Origin: Propionibacteriales bacterium
GTDB taxonomy: Bacteria; Actinomycetota; Actinomycetes; Propionibacteriales; Propionibacteriaceae
Assembly (NCBI GenBank): GCA_017882655.1
Contig: JADGPB010000121.1
Coordinates: 1-6,891 of the forward strand
Length of the DNA stretch: 6,891 bases
Direction of reading: 5' to 3'
Shown here: positions 1 to 5,933 of the stretch, piece after piece
How positions within the stretch are numbered: the first letter of the stretch is position 1
How the letters are laid out: each line of letters starts with the position of its first letter
The notes under the pieces: generated by a model
Seen by the model: the letters and a program-made list of their open reading frames with translations, nothing else
Database searches by the model: none
Told to the model about the DNA's origin: nothing
Program-made: the position numbers and the translations under genes

Positions 1-83
1 CCCGACCCGGCGGTACGCCCCTTGGCGCCCGTGCCCTTGCCTGTCTTGCGTACGGCGCCTTGGCGCGACGAGTTTCCTGGCAT
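1..83 (-). CDS. rlmB: RlmB-type 23S rRNA (guanosine-2'-O)-methyltransferase, N-terminal fragment
   Basis: Only the first 27 codons are present; the gene runs off the left edge. The peptide begins MPGNSSRQGAVRKTGKGTGA and continues as a Lys/Arg/Gly-rich stretch. This resembles the basic, disordered leader that precedes the SpoU/TrmH methyltransferase domain in actinobacterial RlmB proteins. The family transfers a methyl group from SAM to the 2'-O of a guanosine in the 23S rRNA peptidyl-transferase region. The ATG at 83-81 overlaps the cysS stop by one base (TGATG). A GGAG (90-93 on the plus strand, read as its complement) lies 6 nt upstream, which fixes the start and suggests translational coupling. 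Immediate cysS-rlmB order is common in Actinobacteria and supports the call. The catalytic SPOUT domain is outside the window, so the identification rests on leader and context. Confidence 0.8.
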   Translation of the reverse strand, partial: MPGNSSRQGAVRKTGKGTGAKGRTAGS

Positions 84-1486
84 CACAAGCTCCAACGGGG
101 TCCAGAAGGTGTGTCCTCGACAGAGATGCCGAGGGTGGTCAGTCGGTCTCGGATCGCGTCCGATGCGGCGAAGTCCTTGCGGGCGCGCGCGGCCTGGCGC
201 TGCTCGAGCAGCTCGGAGATGACCCCGTCGAGGATCGGCCGCAGGCGCGCGTCCCCGCCACCGGCCCACGCCTCGTCGTCGGCGCGCAGACCGAACACGT
301 CCAGCATGCTCTGTACGGAGACGAGCGCGGCCTTGACCGCGCCGGCATCTCCGGCTGTCAGGGCCTGGTTGCCGACGCGCACCATCTCGTACACGTCCGC
401 CATCGCCGTCGACGTGCCCAGATCCTCGTTGAACGCGGCGACGAAGGAGGGCGGCAACGTCTCGTACTCGGTAGCAACCGGGCCGACGAGCTCGACCGCG
501 CGGTCGACGAAGCCGTCGAGGCGGCTCAACGACGCGGTCGCCTCTTTCAGCGACTCGGAGCTGTACTCGATGGAGCTGCGGTAGTGGGGGACCGCGAGGT
601 AGAACCGCACCGCGCGCGGCGGGTACTGCGCGGTGACCTCGCTCACCAGCGCACCGTTCAGCAGCGACTTCGACATCTTCTCGCCGGAGGCCGTGACCCA
701 GGCGTTGTGCATCCAGTGGCGGGCGAACGGGTGGCCGGAGGCGCGAGCCTGGGCCAGCTCGTTCTCGTGGTGCGGGAACCGGAGGTCGATGCCTCCGCCG
801 TGGATGTCGAACTCGTCGCCGAGGTACTTGATCGCCATCGCCGAGCATTCCAGGTGCCAGCCGGGACGGCCTCGACCCCATGGCGCCGGCCACGACGCGG
901 TGATCGGCTCGGACGGCTTGTGACCCTTCCACAACGCGAAGTCGCGGGGGTCGCGCTTGCCGCGCGGATCGGAATCCTCGGCGGGCACCATGTCGTCGAC
1001 GCGCTGGTGGGACAGCTCGCCGTACGAGGGCCAGCTCTTCACGTCGAAGTACACGTCACCCGAGTCGTCCGCCGCGACGTACGCGTGGCCCGCTTCGATG
1101 AGGTCGGAGACCATCTCCAGCATCTCCGGGATGTGCCCGGTGGCGCGCGGCTCGTACGTGGGTTCGGCGCAGCCGAGCGCTCCGTACGCACGGTGCAGCT
1201 CACGCTCGAAGCGGTACGCGTGGGCGAACCACGGAACGCCCGCCTCGGCCGACTTGGAGAGGATCTTGTCGTCGATGTCGGTGACGTTGGCGACGACGGT
1301 GACCTGGTAGCCGGAGATGGTGAGCCAACGCCGGAGCACGTCGAATACCACCTCCTTGCGGATGTGGCCGAGGTGCGGCGACGACTGCACGGTGAGGCCA
1401 CAGTGGTAGATCGAAACCTGCCCGGGAGTTACGGGGTCGAGGTCGATCACCTCATGGGTCGCAGAGTCGAACAGCCGGAACGTCAC
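83..1486 (-). CDS. cysS: Cysteinyl-tRNA synthetase (CysRS)
   Basis: Class I aminoacyl-tRNA synthetase of 467 residues that charges tRNA-Cys with cysteine using ATP in the cytoplasm. Visible signatures are the CG-TV segment with C29, the HIGH-type motif as HLGH at 38-41, and the KMSKS loop exactly at 270-274. The zinc ligands expected from E. coli CysRS are all present: C29, C214 (in HLECSAM), H239 and E243 (in FPHHENE). The helical C-terminal part from about residue 310 ends in the usual RKDFAASDAIRDRL-like anticodon-side helix. Length is normal for CysRS. The mycothiol ligase MshC is a paralogue, but it is shorter and usually starts with a different leader, so CysS is preferred. The start is GTG at 1486; no Shine-Dalgarno is seen, but a TAGACT box sits 7 nt upstream, consistent with a leaderless message. 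The stop overlaps the next gene's ATG. Confidence 0.97.
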   Translation of the reverse strand: MTFRLFDSATHEVIDLDPVTPGQVSIYHCGLTVQSSPHLGHIRKEVVFDVLRRWLTISGYQVTVVANVTDIDDKILSKSAEAGVPWFAHAYRFERELHRAYGALGCAEPTYEPRATGHIPEMLEMVSDLIEAGHAYVAADDSGDVYFDVKSWPSYGELSHQRVDDMVPAEDSDPRGKRDPRDFALWKGHKPSEPITASWPAPWGRGRPGWHLECSAMAIKYLGDEFDIHGGGIDLRFPHHENELAQARASGHPFARHWMHNAWVTASGEKMSKSLLNGALVSEVTAQYPPRAVRFYLAVPHYRSSIEYSSESLKEATASLSRLDGFVDRAVELVGPVATEYETLPPSFVAAFNEDLGTSTAMADVYEMVRVGNQALTAGDAGAVKAALVSVQSMLDVFGLRADDEAWAGGGDARLRPILDGVISELLEQRQAARARKDFAASDAIRDRLTTLGISVEDTPSGPRWSL

Positions 1487-1493
1487 GCAGGGC

Positions 1494-1499
1494 AGTCTA
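1494..1499 (-). promoter_or_regulatory. -10 box of a probable leaderless cysS promoter
   Basis: On the minus strand the sequence reads TAGACT, then 7 nt, then the GTG start of cysS. It fits the actinobacterial -10 consensus TANNNT and would place transcription initiation on or next to the start codon, matching the lack of a Shine-Dalgarno. The -35 region at about 1517-1522 reads ACCGCG, a poor match, and it is overlapped by the outer end of the large palindrome. Confidence 0.55.
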
Positions 1500-1518
1500 C
1501 GGGAGCCGGTCAGGGCCG

Positions 1519-1608
1519 CGGTTCACCATGTTAAGTGGCCGAGTTGTAGGTTCTCATGGCCAATTGGCCATGAGAACATGCGAATCGCCCGCTTAACATG
1601 ATGAACCG
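1519..1608. repeat. 90-bp nested imperfect palindrome between DUF4032 gene and cysS
   Basis: Three concentric inverted-repeat layers share one centre between 1563 and 1564. The outer arms 1519-1535 and 1592-1608 (GGTTCACCATGTTAAG against the complement of CTTAACATGATGAACC, plus one flanking C/G pair) match at 16 of 17 positions. The middle arms 1536-1549 and 1578-1591 match at 8 of 14. The inner 28 bp are perfect. In all, 38 of 45 arm positions are complementary. The element lies 33 nt after the DUF4032 stop and 20 nt before the cysS -10 box. It is AT-richer than the flanking genes. No T-run follows on the minus strand and no target-site duplication is apparent. It could be a terminator hairpin for the DUF4032 transcript, a REP/MITE-like dispersed element, or a regulatory site for cysS; the sequence alone does not decide. 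Confidence 0.9.
1550..1577. repeat. Perfect 28-bp palindrome, core of the nested element
   Basis: Each 14-nt arm is GTTCTCATGGCCAA, followed immediately by its exact reverse complement with no spacer. As DNA it could extrude as a cruciform or bind a symmetric protein. As RNA it would fold into the tip of a much longer hairpin. The perfect symmetry over 28 bp is far beyond chance and differs from the weaker middle layer, so this core may be under separate constraint. Confidence 0.95.
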
Positions 1609-1641
1609 ACGACCCCCTGGCAGTACGCCCGCGAGGCCCCA

Positions 1642-3102
1642 TCAGTCGACGGAGTCGGCCTCTGTACGGATCCGGGCCGCCAGCGAACGCTTGACCTTGG
1701 CGTCCTTCTTCGACGCCTCCTTGGCCGCCGCTTGGGCGCGGAGCGCCGCGACATCGAAGAAGCCGCCGCCGGTGTAGGGCTCGGTGGCCTCCGCGGCCGC
1801 CTCCCACGGGTCGTACGGAGGTTCCTCGTCGCCGGATTCGAAGAACCCCTGTGACGGGTCGTACGGATCGACGAGGTGGCGGCCCCCGACGGGCGCCAGG
1901 GCATCCGCGGACATCGCCTCGTCGGGGAGCTTGCGGAGCACGTCGTTCACGTAGCCGTGCGTCGCTTCCGTGAGCGGCACGTCGCGGTTCTCCCGCTGCG
2001 ACTGGTACCAGCGGTAGTCGAGCACCTCGTGGAACAGCTGTGCGGGCTCGCGCTTGGCCTTGAGCTCGCTCGGCACGATCTGGATGACCGGCTCGAACAC
2101 GTCGGTGAGCCATGCGTGGGCGACGATCGCCTCGTCGAGGTGCTGTTGGCCCGTACGGACGCGGAACGTGTCGAGGTCGTTCAGCAGCCGCCGCGCCTGG
2201 TTCTCCTGGGTGTCCAGCCCGGTGAGACGCAACAGGCGCCGCGAGTGGTGACCCGCGTCGACGACCTTGGGCTGGATCCGGATGTGCGAGGCGTCGTCCG
2301 ACGTCTGGATGTCGAGCTCGGCGACGTCGAAGCCGAGCGCGTTGAGGCGGCGTACACGGCTCTCGATGCGGCCCAGCTCGGACCCTGAGAACTCCTCGAC
2401 GCCGGTCAGCTCGCCCCACAGCTCGCGGTAGCGGGTCTCGACCATGTCCACGAGGTGCAGCGGGTCGAGGCTCTCCTCGAGCATGCCGCCGGCCTGCAGG
2501 TCGCAGAAGTCGCCGAACAGGTTGGTCCGGGCAACGACGAGGTCGTGCTCTCGCTGCCCAGCCGTCAGCGTGTCATGCAGCTCGCCGGTCTCGGCGTCGA
2601 CGAGGTACGCGGCGAACGACCCCGCATCGCGTCGGAACAGCGTGTTCGACAGCGACACGTCCCCCCAGAGGAAGCCGATGATGTGCAGCCGTGCGAGCAG
2701 CACCACCATGGCGTCGATCAAGCGGCTGACCGTGTCCTGCTTCACGCCCGAGGCGAACAGCGAGCGGTACGGGAGTGAGAACTGCAGGTGACGGGTGATG
2801 AGGATCGGGTCGAGCTCCGTACCATCCGCGGCGACGCGCTGGGTGATGACGCTGATCGGCTCGACCGACGGCGTCCCCATCCGCATCAGGTCGTGCAGCA
2901 GCCGGTACTCATGGAGCGCCAGGTGCTCGATGACCTCCTTGGCCGCGTACACGCTCGAGCCGACGCGGATGAACCGTACGACGTGGCGCGAGATGCCTCG
3001 GGGGAGTGCGACGAGATGATCTGTGGGCCACTCCGCCAGCGGCGTGCCCCACGGCAGCGGGATCAGCCGTGAGTCAGGTTTGGCGGAGACGAAACGGGGC
3101 AC
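1642..3102 (-). CDS. DUF4032 protein with N-terminal kinase-like domain
   Basis: Predicted cytoplasmic protein of 486 residues with this start. Residues about 35-225 look like a protein-kinase/Kdo-kinase-like fold: K55 in VYAAKEV, E65 in ALHEYRLL, a catalytic-loop-like GDVSLSN with D148 and N153, and a metal-site-like VDAETGE with D169. Residues about 230-400 match what I recall of the actinobacterial DUF4032 domain, including the TGLDTQENQARRLLNDLD region. A charged, Pro/Tyr-rich tail follows, with two PYDP motifs (413-416 and 429-432) and a Lys/Ala-rich end. Key kinase residues are present, so activity is possible, but no substrate is known to me. GTG at 3102 is chosen because similarity to the family begins near PRFVSAKPD and upstream residues are low-complexity. 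An AGACT element lies 7 nt upstream, as at cysS. The gene follows zwf by 58 nt and ends 33 nt before the large palindrome. Domain call good; function unknown. Confidence 0.88.
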   Translation of the reverse strand: MPRFVSAKPDSRLIPLPWGTPLAEWPTDHLVALPRGISRHVVRFIRVGSSVYAAKEVIEHLALHEYRLLHDLMRMGTPSVEPISVITQRVAADGTELDPILITRHLQFSLPYRSLFASGVKQDTVSRLIDAMVVLLARLHIIGFLWGDVSLSNTLFRRDAGSFAAYLVDAETGELHDTLTAGQREHDLVVARTNLFGDFCDLQAGGMLEESLDPLHLVDMVETRYRELWGELTGVEEFSGSELGRIESRVRRLNALGFDVAELDIQTSDDASHIRIQPKVVDAGHHSRRLLRLTGLDTQENQARRLLNDLDTFRVRTGQQHLDEAIVAHAWLTDVFEPVIQIVPSELKAKREPAQLFHEVLDYRWYQSQRENRDVPLTEATHGYVNDVLRKLPDEAMSADALAPVGGRHLVDPYDPSQGFFESGDEEPPYDPWEAAAEATEPYTGGGFFDVAALRAQAAAKEASKKDAKVKRSLAARIRTEADSVD

Positions 3103-3109
3103 GAAGCAG

Positions 3110-3115
3110 AGTCTG
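3110..3115 (-). promoter_or_regulatory. Possible -10 box for a leaderless DUF4032 message
   Basis: The minus strand reads CAGACT, 7 nt, then the GTG at 3102, the same spacing and the same AGACT core as the cysS promoter. The first base departs from TANNNT. No Shine-Dalgarno is evident at this start. A second candidate, TACCCT at 3146-3151, would give a leader of roughly 35-40 nt. Either could let the gene be read independently of zwf. Confidence 0.35.
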
Positions 3116-3160
3116 CCCTGTCCCGGAAAACGCCGCGCCGGAATGAGGGTACGGCCGGGG

Positions 3161-4528
3161 TCAGACCCAGTTGCTCGGCCCGGCGGAACCCGCGACGTAG
3201 AAGTCCATCGGGACCGTGCCTGCGGCCCAGGCGTCGAGGATCGGGGTGACGACCCGCCAGCAGTCCTCGGCGACGTCACCGCGCACGCTCAGCAGGGGGT
3301 CGCCGGCGAGGATGTGCGACAGGATCTCGCCGTACGGCCGGATCGGGCTCTCGCCCAGCTCGGCGTCGAGCACGGTCGGCTCGAGGCTCAGCCTGTCCCC
3401 TTCGACGTTGGTCGACAGCTGGACGCGGAGGTACTCGGGCGACAACCCGATCACCACGACGTTGCGCGGCGCCTCGTCGTGGAAGCCGACCGGCGTGTGG
3501 GCGATCGGCCGGAATACGACGGTGATCTGCCGTACGCCGTCGCCGAGTGCCTTGCCGCTGCGCAGCGTGATGGGCACCCCGGCCCAGCGGGCGTTGCGGA
3601 TTTCCACGGTCACTTCGGCGAGGCTCTCAGTGTTCCGGGATGGGTCCACGCCGGGCTCGTCCACGTAGTTCGGTACGACCTCGTCGCCGACTTTTCCCGC
3701 CGTGTAGCGGGCACGCCGCGACGCCTTCACCGGGTCGTCGCCCCACAGGTGGGTCGAGCGCAGCAGATGTGCCATGAGGTCGCGCAGCTCGAACGCGTCG
3801 AACGTCGCGAGCTCCTCCATGCACAGCAGCGCCATGACGAGCAGCAGGTGGCTCTGGATCATGTCCCTGAGCGCGCCGGCATGGTCGTAGTAACCGGCTC
3901 GGCCCTCGAGCGCGAGCGCCTCGTCGGAGATGATCTGGATGCTCTCGATGTTCGACGCGTTCCACACCGGTTCGAACAGGCGGTTGGTGAAACGGAGCCC
4001 GACGAGGTTCAGCACGGTCGCCTTGCCGAGATAGTGGTCGACGCGGAAGATATGCGACTCGGGCAACGGCAGGTGTGCGAGGAGCTGGTTGAACGCGCGA
4101 GCGCTCTCCGCGTCCGTTCCGAACGGCTTCTCGATCGCGAGGAACAGGTCCGGGGGAAGCTGAATGGACGCGAGCGCCTCGCACGCGGCCATGCTGATCG
4201 TCGGTGGGAGCGCGAAGTACAAGACGATGCGTCCTTGGAGATCTGTGAGCAGCGCGGCCAGCTGGTCACCGCTCGAGGCATCGATCTTGACGTATTTCGT
4301 CGTGTCGAGGATCGACTGCAGCTCGTCGCTCGAGCAGCCGCCGTCGCTGAGCGACTCCTTGACGATCTGGCTCCAGTGGTCCTGGCCCCAGTCTTCGGCG
4401 GCCGCACCGACGAGGCGGACGGTGATGTTGTGGTCAGCCTTGAGCAGCGTCCCCAGTCCTGGCAGTAGAAGCCGGTGGGTGAGGTCGCCCGAGGCGCCCA
4501 GGATGACGAGGTTCACGGCTTCAGACAC
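3161..4528 (-). CDS. zwf: Glucose-6-phosphate dehydrogenase
   Basis: Oxidises glucose 6-phosphate to 6-phosphogluconolactone with NAD(P)+ at the entry to the oxidative pentose phosphate pathway; cytosolic. The predicted protein is 455 residues. The Rossmann dinucleotide motif GASGDL is at 11-16, EKPFG at 133-137, and the substrate signature RVDHYLGK at 162-169 (D164, H165, K169). The catalytic-base histidine expected in the family fits H227 in MIQSH. The C-terminal domain continues to a short GPSNWV end. It is shorter than many Zwf proteins (about 490-510 residues), as for some actinobacterial paralogues. GTG at 4528 is preferred because AGGAG lies just upstream and the Rossmann strand begins soon after; an ATG at 4579 has no ribosome site. 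No opcA, pgl, tal or gnd is adjacent in the window, so this is an isolated copy, possibly one of two in the genome. DUF4032 follows on the same strand. Confidence 0.95.
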   Translation of the reverse strand: MSEAVNLVILGASGDLTHRLLLPGLGTLLKADHNITVRLVGAAAEDWGQDHWSQIVKESLSDGGCSSDELQSILDTTKYVKIDASSGDQLAALLTDLQGRIVLYFALPPTISMAACEALASIQLPPDLFLAIEKPFGTDAESARAFNQLLAHLPLPESHIFRVDHYLGKATVLNLVGLRFTNRLFEPVWNASNIESIQIISDEALALEGRAGYYDHAGALRDMIQSHLLLVMALLCMEELATFDAFELRDLMAHLLRSTHLWGDDPVKASRRARYTAGKVGDEVVPNYVDEPGVDPSRNTESLAEVTVEIRNARWAGVPITLRSGKALGDGVRQITVVFRPIAHTPVGFHDEAPRNVVVIGLSPEYLRVQLSTNVEGDRLSLEPTVLDAELGESPIRPYGEILSHILAGDPLLSVRGDVAEDCWRVVTPILDAWAAGTVPMDFYVAGSAGPSNWV

Positions 4529-4532
4529 GACG

Positions 4533-4537
4533 CTCCT
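4533..4537 (-). promoter_or_regulatory. Ribosome binding site of zwf
   Basis: AGGAG on the minus strand, 4 nt before the GTG at 4528. The spacing is short but workable, and it decides the start: the next in-frame GTG is about 16 nt away from it, and the upstream ATG at 4579 has no such site. Confidence 0.6.
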
Positions 4538-4551
4538 AAAGTCACACGCAC

Positions 4552-4565
4552 GGCCGGGCCCGGCC
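4552..4565. repeat. 14-bp perfect GC palindrome in the zwf upstream region
   Basis: GGCCGGGCCCGGCC is exactly self-complementary. It lies directly downstream of a TTGACC element (minus strand, 4568-4573) that resembles a -35 box, and 14 nt upstream of the zwf ribosome site. It would therefore sit in the promoter spacer or early leader. No good TANNNT follows at the usual distance, so the promoter assignment is weak. Short GC-only palindromes occur by chance in this base composition. Confidence 0.4.
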
Positions 4566-4623
4566 TCGGTCAAGAGCATGCCACGCGCTCGGGCAGCCGC
4601 ATCCGTCCGTGCTGGGAAATGAA

Positions 4624-4653
4624 CCGGGGCCCCGCCGAATGGCGGGGCCCCGG
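4624..4653 (-). terminator. Intrinsic terminator after the sugar ABC ATPase gene
   Basis: A perfect 13-bp stem CCGGGGCCCCGCC with a GAAT loop (4637-4640) begins 19 nt beyond the stop codon at 4673. On the minus strand the stem is followed by TTCATTTCC, a modest U-rich tail. It should end the ABC ATPase transcript and isolate it from zwf. The stem is symmetric, but the only gene running into it is the minus-strand one. Confidence 0.85.
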
Positions 4654-4672
4654 AACGGTCGAACAGGTCGTG

Positions 4673-5764
4673 TCAGGACAGGCGCTCCTGGGTGACGTCG
4701 GAGAACACGTGGATGTGCTCGGTGTCGACACCCATCTTCACTGTCGAACCGCGCTCCGGAGGACGACGCGACGAGATGCGCGCGACGATCTGCTGAGCGT
4801 TGAGCTTGGCGTCGTCGGCCAGGCCCGCGAGCGTGCCATAGACGTACGCGTCGGCGCCGAGCTCCTCGACGACCGCCACGTCGATCCCGATGCCAAGGTC
4901 GGCCATCGTGAACGACTCGGGGCGGATGCCCAGGGTGAGCGTCTTCTCGCCGACAGCCTTGGCAAGGACTTCGCGCTTGATCGGGACGTCGAAGCCACCG
5001 ATGGTGACGCCGCCCTCGACGATCGGGCCCGACATGAGGTTCATCGCGGGGGAGCCGATGAAGCCCGCGACGAAGAGGTTGGCGGGCTTGTCGTACAGGG
5101 TCAACGGTGTGTCGACCTGATGGAGGACGCCGTCCTTCATGACCGCTACGCGGTCACCCATCGTCATGGCCTCGACCTGGTCGTGCGTCACGTACACGGT
5201 CGTGACACCGAGGCGGGTCTGGAGCGCGGCGATCTGCGTACGGGTGGAGACGCGGAGCTTGGCGTCGAGGTTCGACAGCGGCTCGTCCATGAGGAAGACC
5301 TGCGGCTGACGAACGATCGCGCGGCCCATGGCGACGCGCTGACGCTGGCCGCCAGAGAGCGCCTTGGGCTTGCGGGACAGGAAGTCCTCCAGGCCCAGCA
5401 GCTTTGCGGCCTCGAGTACGCGCTCGGCGCGCTCCTGCTTGCCGACGCCCTGCATCTTGAGCGCGAAGCCCATGTTGTCGGCGACGGTCATGTGCGGGTA
5501 GAGGGCGTAGTTCTGGAACACCATCGCGATGTCCCGGTCCTTCGGCGGCAGATCGGTGACGTCGCGGTCGCCGATGTAGATGTTGCCGGTGTTGACCTCT
5601 TCGAGTCCCGCCAGCATGCGCAGCGAGGTCGACTTGCCGCAGCCGGAGGGGCCGACGAGAACCATGAACTCGCCGTCGCCGATCTCGAGGCTGAGCTTGT
5701 CGACGGCCGGATGATCGGCCCCCGGGTAGACGCGCGAAGCGTCCACGAATGTGACAGTAGCCAC
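4673..5764 (-). CDS. ugpC: Sugar ABC transporter ATP-binding protein, MsiK/UgpC type
   Basis: Cytoplasmic ATPase subunit of a CUT1-type carbohydrate importer, 363 residues, the usual family length. All motor motifs are intact: Walker A GPSGCGKST at 38-46, Q-loop Q84, signature LSGGQ at 136-140, Walker B VFLMDEP at 156-162, D-loop SNLD at 164-167 and switch H194. Residues about 235-355 form the TOBE-like regulatory domain. No permease or substrate-binding gene flanks it. That is the arrangement known for Streptomyces MsiK, one ATPase shared by several sugar importers, so I infer a multi-sugar role; the symbol ugpC is the family label, not evidence for glycerol 3-phosphate. GTG at 5764 is supported by GGAAAGGA 6 nt upstream. 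The leader region contains several inverted repeats, and a strong terminator follows. The gene diverges from the glycosyltransferase. Confidence 0.95.
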   Translation of the reverse strand: MATVTFVDASRVYPGADHPAVDKLSLEIGDGEFMVLVGPSGCGKSTSLRMLAGLEEVNTGNIYIGDRDVTDLPPKDRDIAMVFQNYALYPHMTVADNMGFALKMQGVGKQERAERVLEAAKLLGLEDFLSRKPKALSGGQRQRVAMGRAIVRQPQVFLMDEPLSNLDAKLRVSTRTQIAALQTRLGVTTVYVTHDQVEAMTMGDRVAVMKDGVLHQVDTPLTLYDKPANLFVAGFIGSPAMNLMSGPIVEGGVTIGGFDVPIKREVLAKAVGEKTLTLGIRPESFTMADLGIGIDVAVVEELGADAYVYGTLAGLADDAKLNAQQIVARISSRRPPERGSTVKMGVDTEHIHVFSDVTQERLS

Positions 5765-5770
5765 AGTTAT

Positions 5771-5778
5771 TCCTTTCC
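5771..5778 (-). promoter_or_regulatory. Ribosome binding site of the ABC ATPase gene
   Basis: GGAAAGGA on the minus strand, 6 nt before the GTG at 5764. It is one of the clearest Shine-Dalgarno sequences in the window and fixes the start. Confidence 0.75.
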
Positions 5779-5779
5779 A

Positions 5780-5797
5780 CGGGCAGGTACGTGCCCG
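5780..5797. repeat. Inverted repeat in the ABC ATPase leader
   Basis: CGGGCA (5780-5785) and TGCCCG (5792-5797) flank a 6-nt GGTACG centre. The repeat lies just upstream of the ribosome site of the ABC ATPase gene, where it could be a hairpin in the message or an operator half-site pair. No regulator is encoded nearby. Confidence 0.45.
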
Positions 5798-5818
5798 ACG
5801 ATCCGTAGTGGAACGAAC

Positions 5819-5861
5819 GAGGGACTGAAGCCCTCTGCTCGGATCTTCTCATGCCGAGCAG
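5819..5861. repeat. Two adjoining inverted repeats upstream of the ABC ATPase gene
   Basis: GAGGG (5819-5823) and CCCTC (5831-5835) enclose 7 nt. Directly next to them, CTGCTCGG (5835-5842) and CCGAGCAG (5854-5861) enclose 11 nt. The two stems share base 5835, so they abut or compete. The 8-bp stem is the better supported. In the minus-strand transcript they would form tandem hairpins 55-100 nt before the start codon; as DNA they could be operators. I see no convincing -10 box that would say whether they are transcribed. Confidence 0.5.
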
Positions 5862-5933
5862 CCGATGCGGAACACCAGGGGGCAATCTGCCACATTCAGC
5901 TGGCGGCTGGCGCCCGACCGGCTGGTGGCGAGC

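Noticed and set aside
83..1486. MshC (mycothiol ligase) instead of CysS
   Set aside because: Length, N-terminus, adjacent rlmB and the full set of CysRS zinc ligands and C-terminal helices favour cysteinyl-tRNA synthetase.
584..1534. 316-codon plus-strand open frame opposite cysS
   Set aside because: It is the antisense shadow of cysS in high-GC DNA, rich in Arg, Val, Gly and Asp, with no recognisable domain; the opposite strand carries all CysRS motifs.
1519..1608. A proven MITE or insertion-sequence remnant
   Set aside because: The flanks show no target-site duplication and no other copy exists in the window, so mobility is only a possibility.
1523..2419. 298-codon minus-strand frame overlapping the DUF4032 gene and the palindrome
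   Set aside because: It is an out-of-frame Arg/Pro/Gly-rich shadow of the DUF4032 coding sequence that ends inside the palindrome by chance.
3103..3279. N-terminal extension of the DUF4032 protein to an ATG at 3279
   Set aside because: The extra 59 residues are Ser/Pro/Arg-rich, overlap the end of zwf and have no family similarity; the GTG at 3102 with an upstream AGACT box fits better.
3023..4468. 481-codon plus-strand open frame opposite zwf
   Set aside because: It is antisense to zwf, with biased low-complexity composition and no motif; its length results from codon bias in zwf.
4529..4579. N-terminal extension of G6PD to an ATG at 4579
   Set aside because: No ribosome site precedes that ATG, and the added residues lie over the palindrome and the AGGAG that serves the GTG at 4528.
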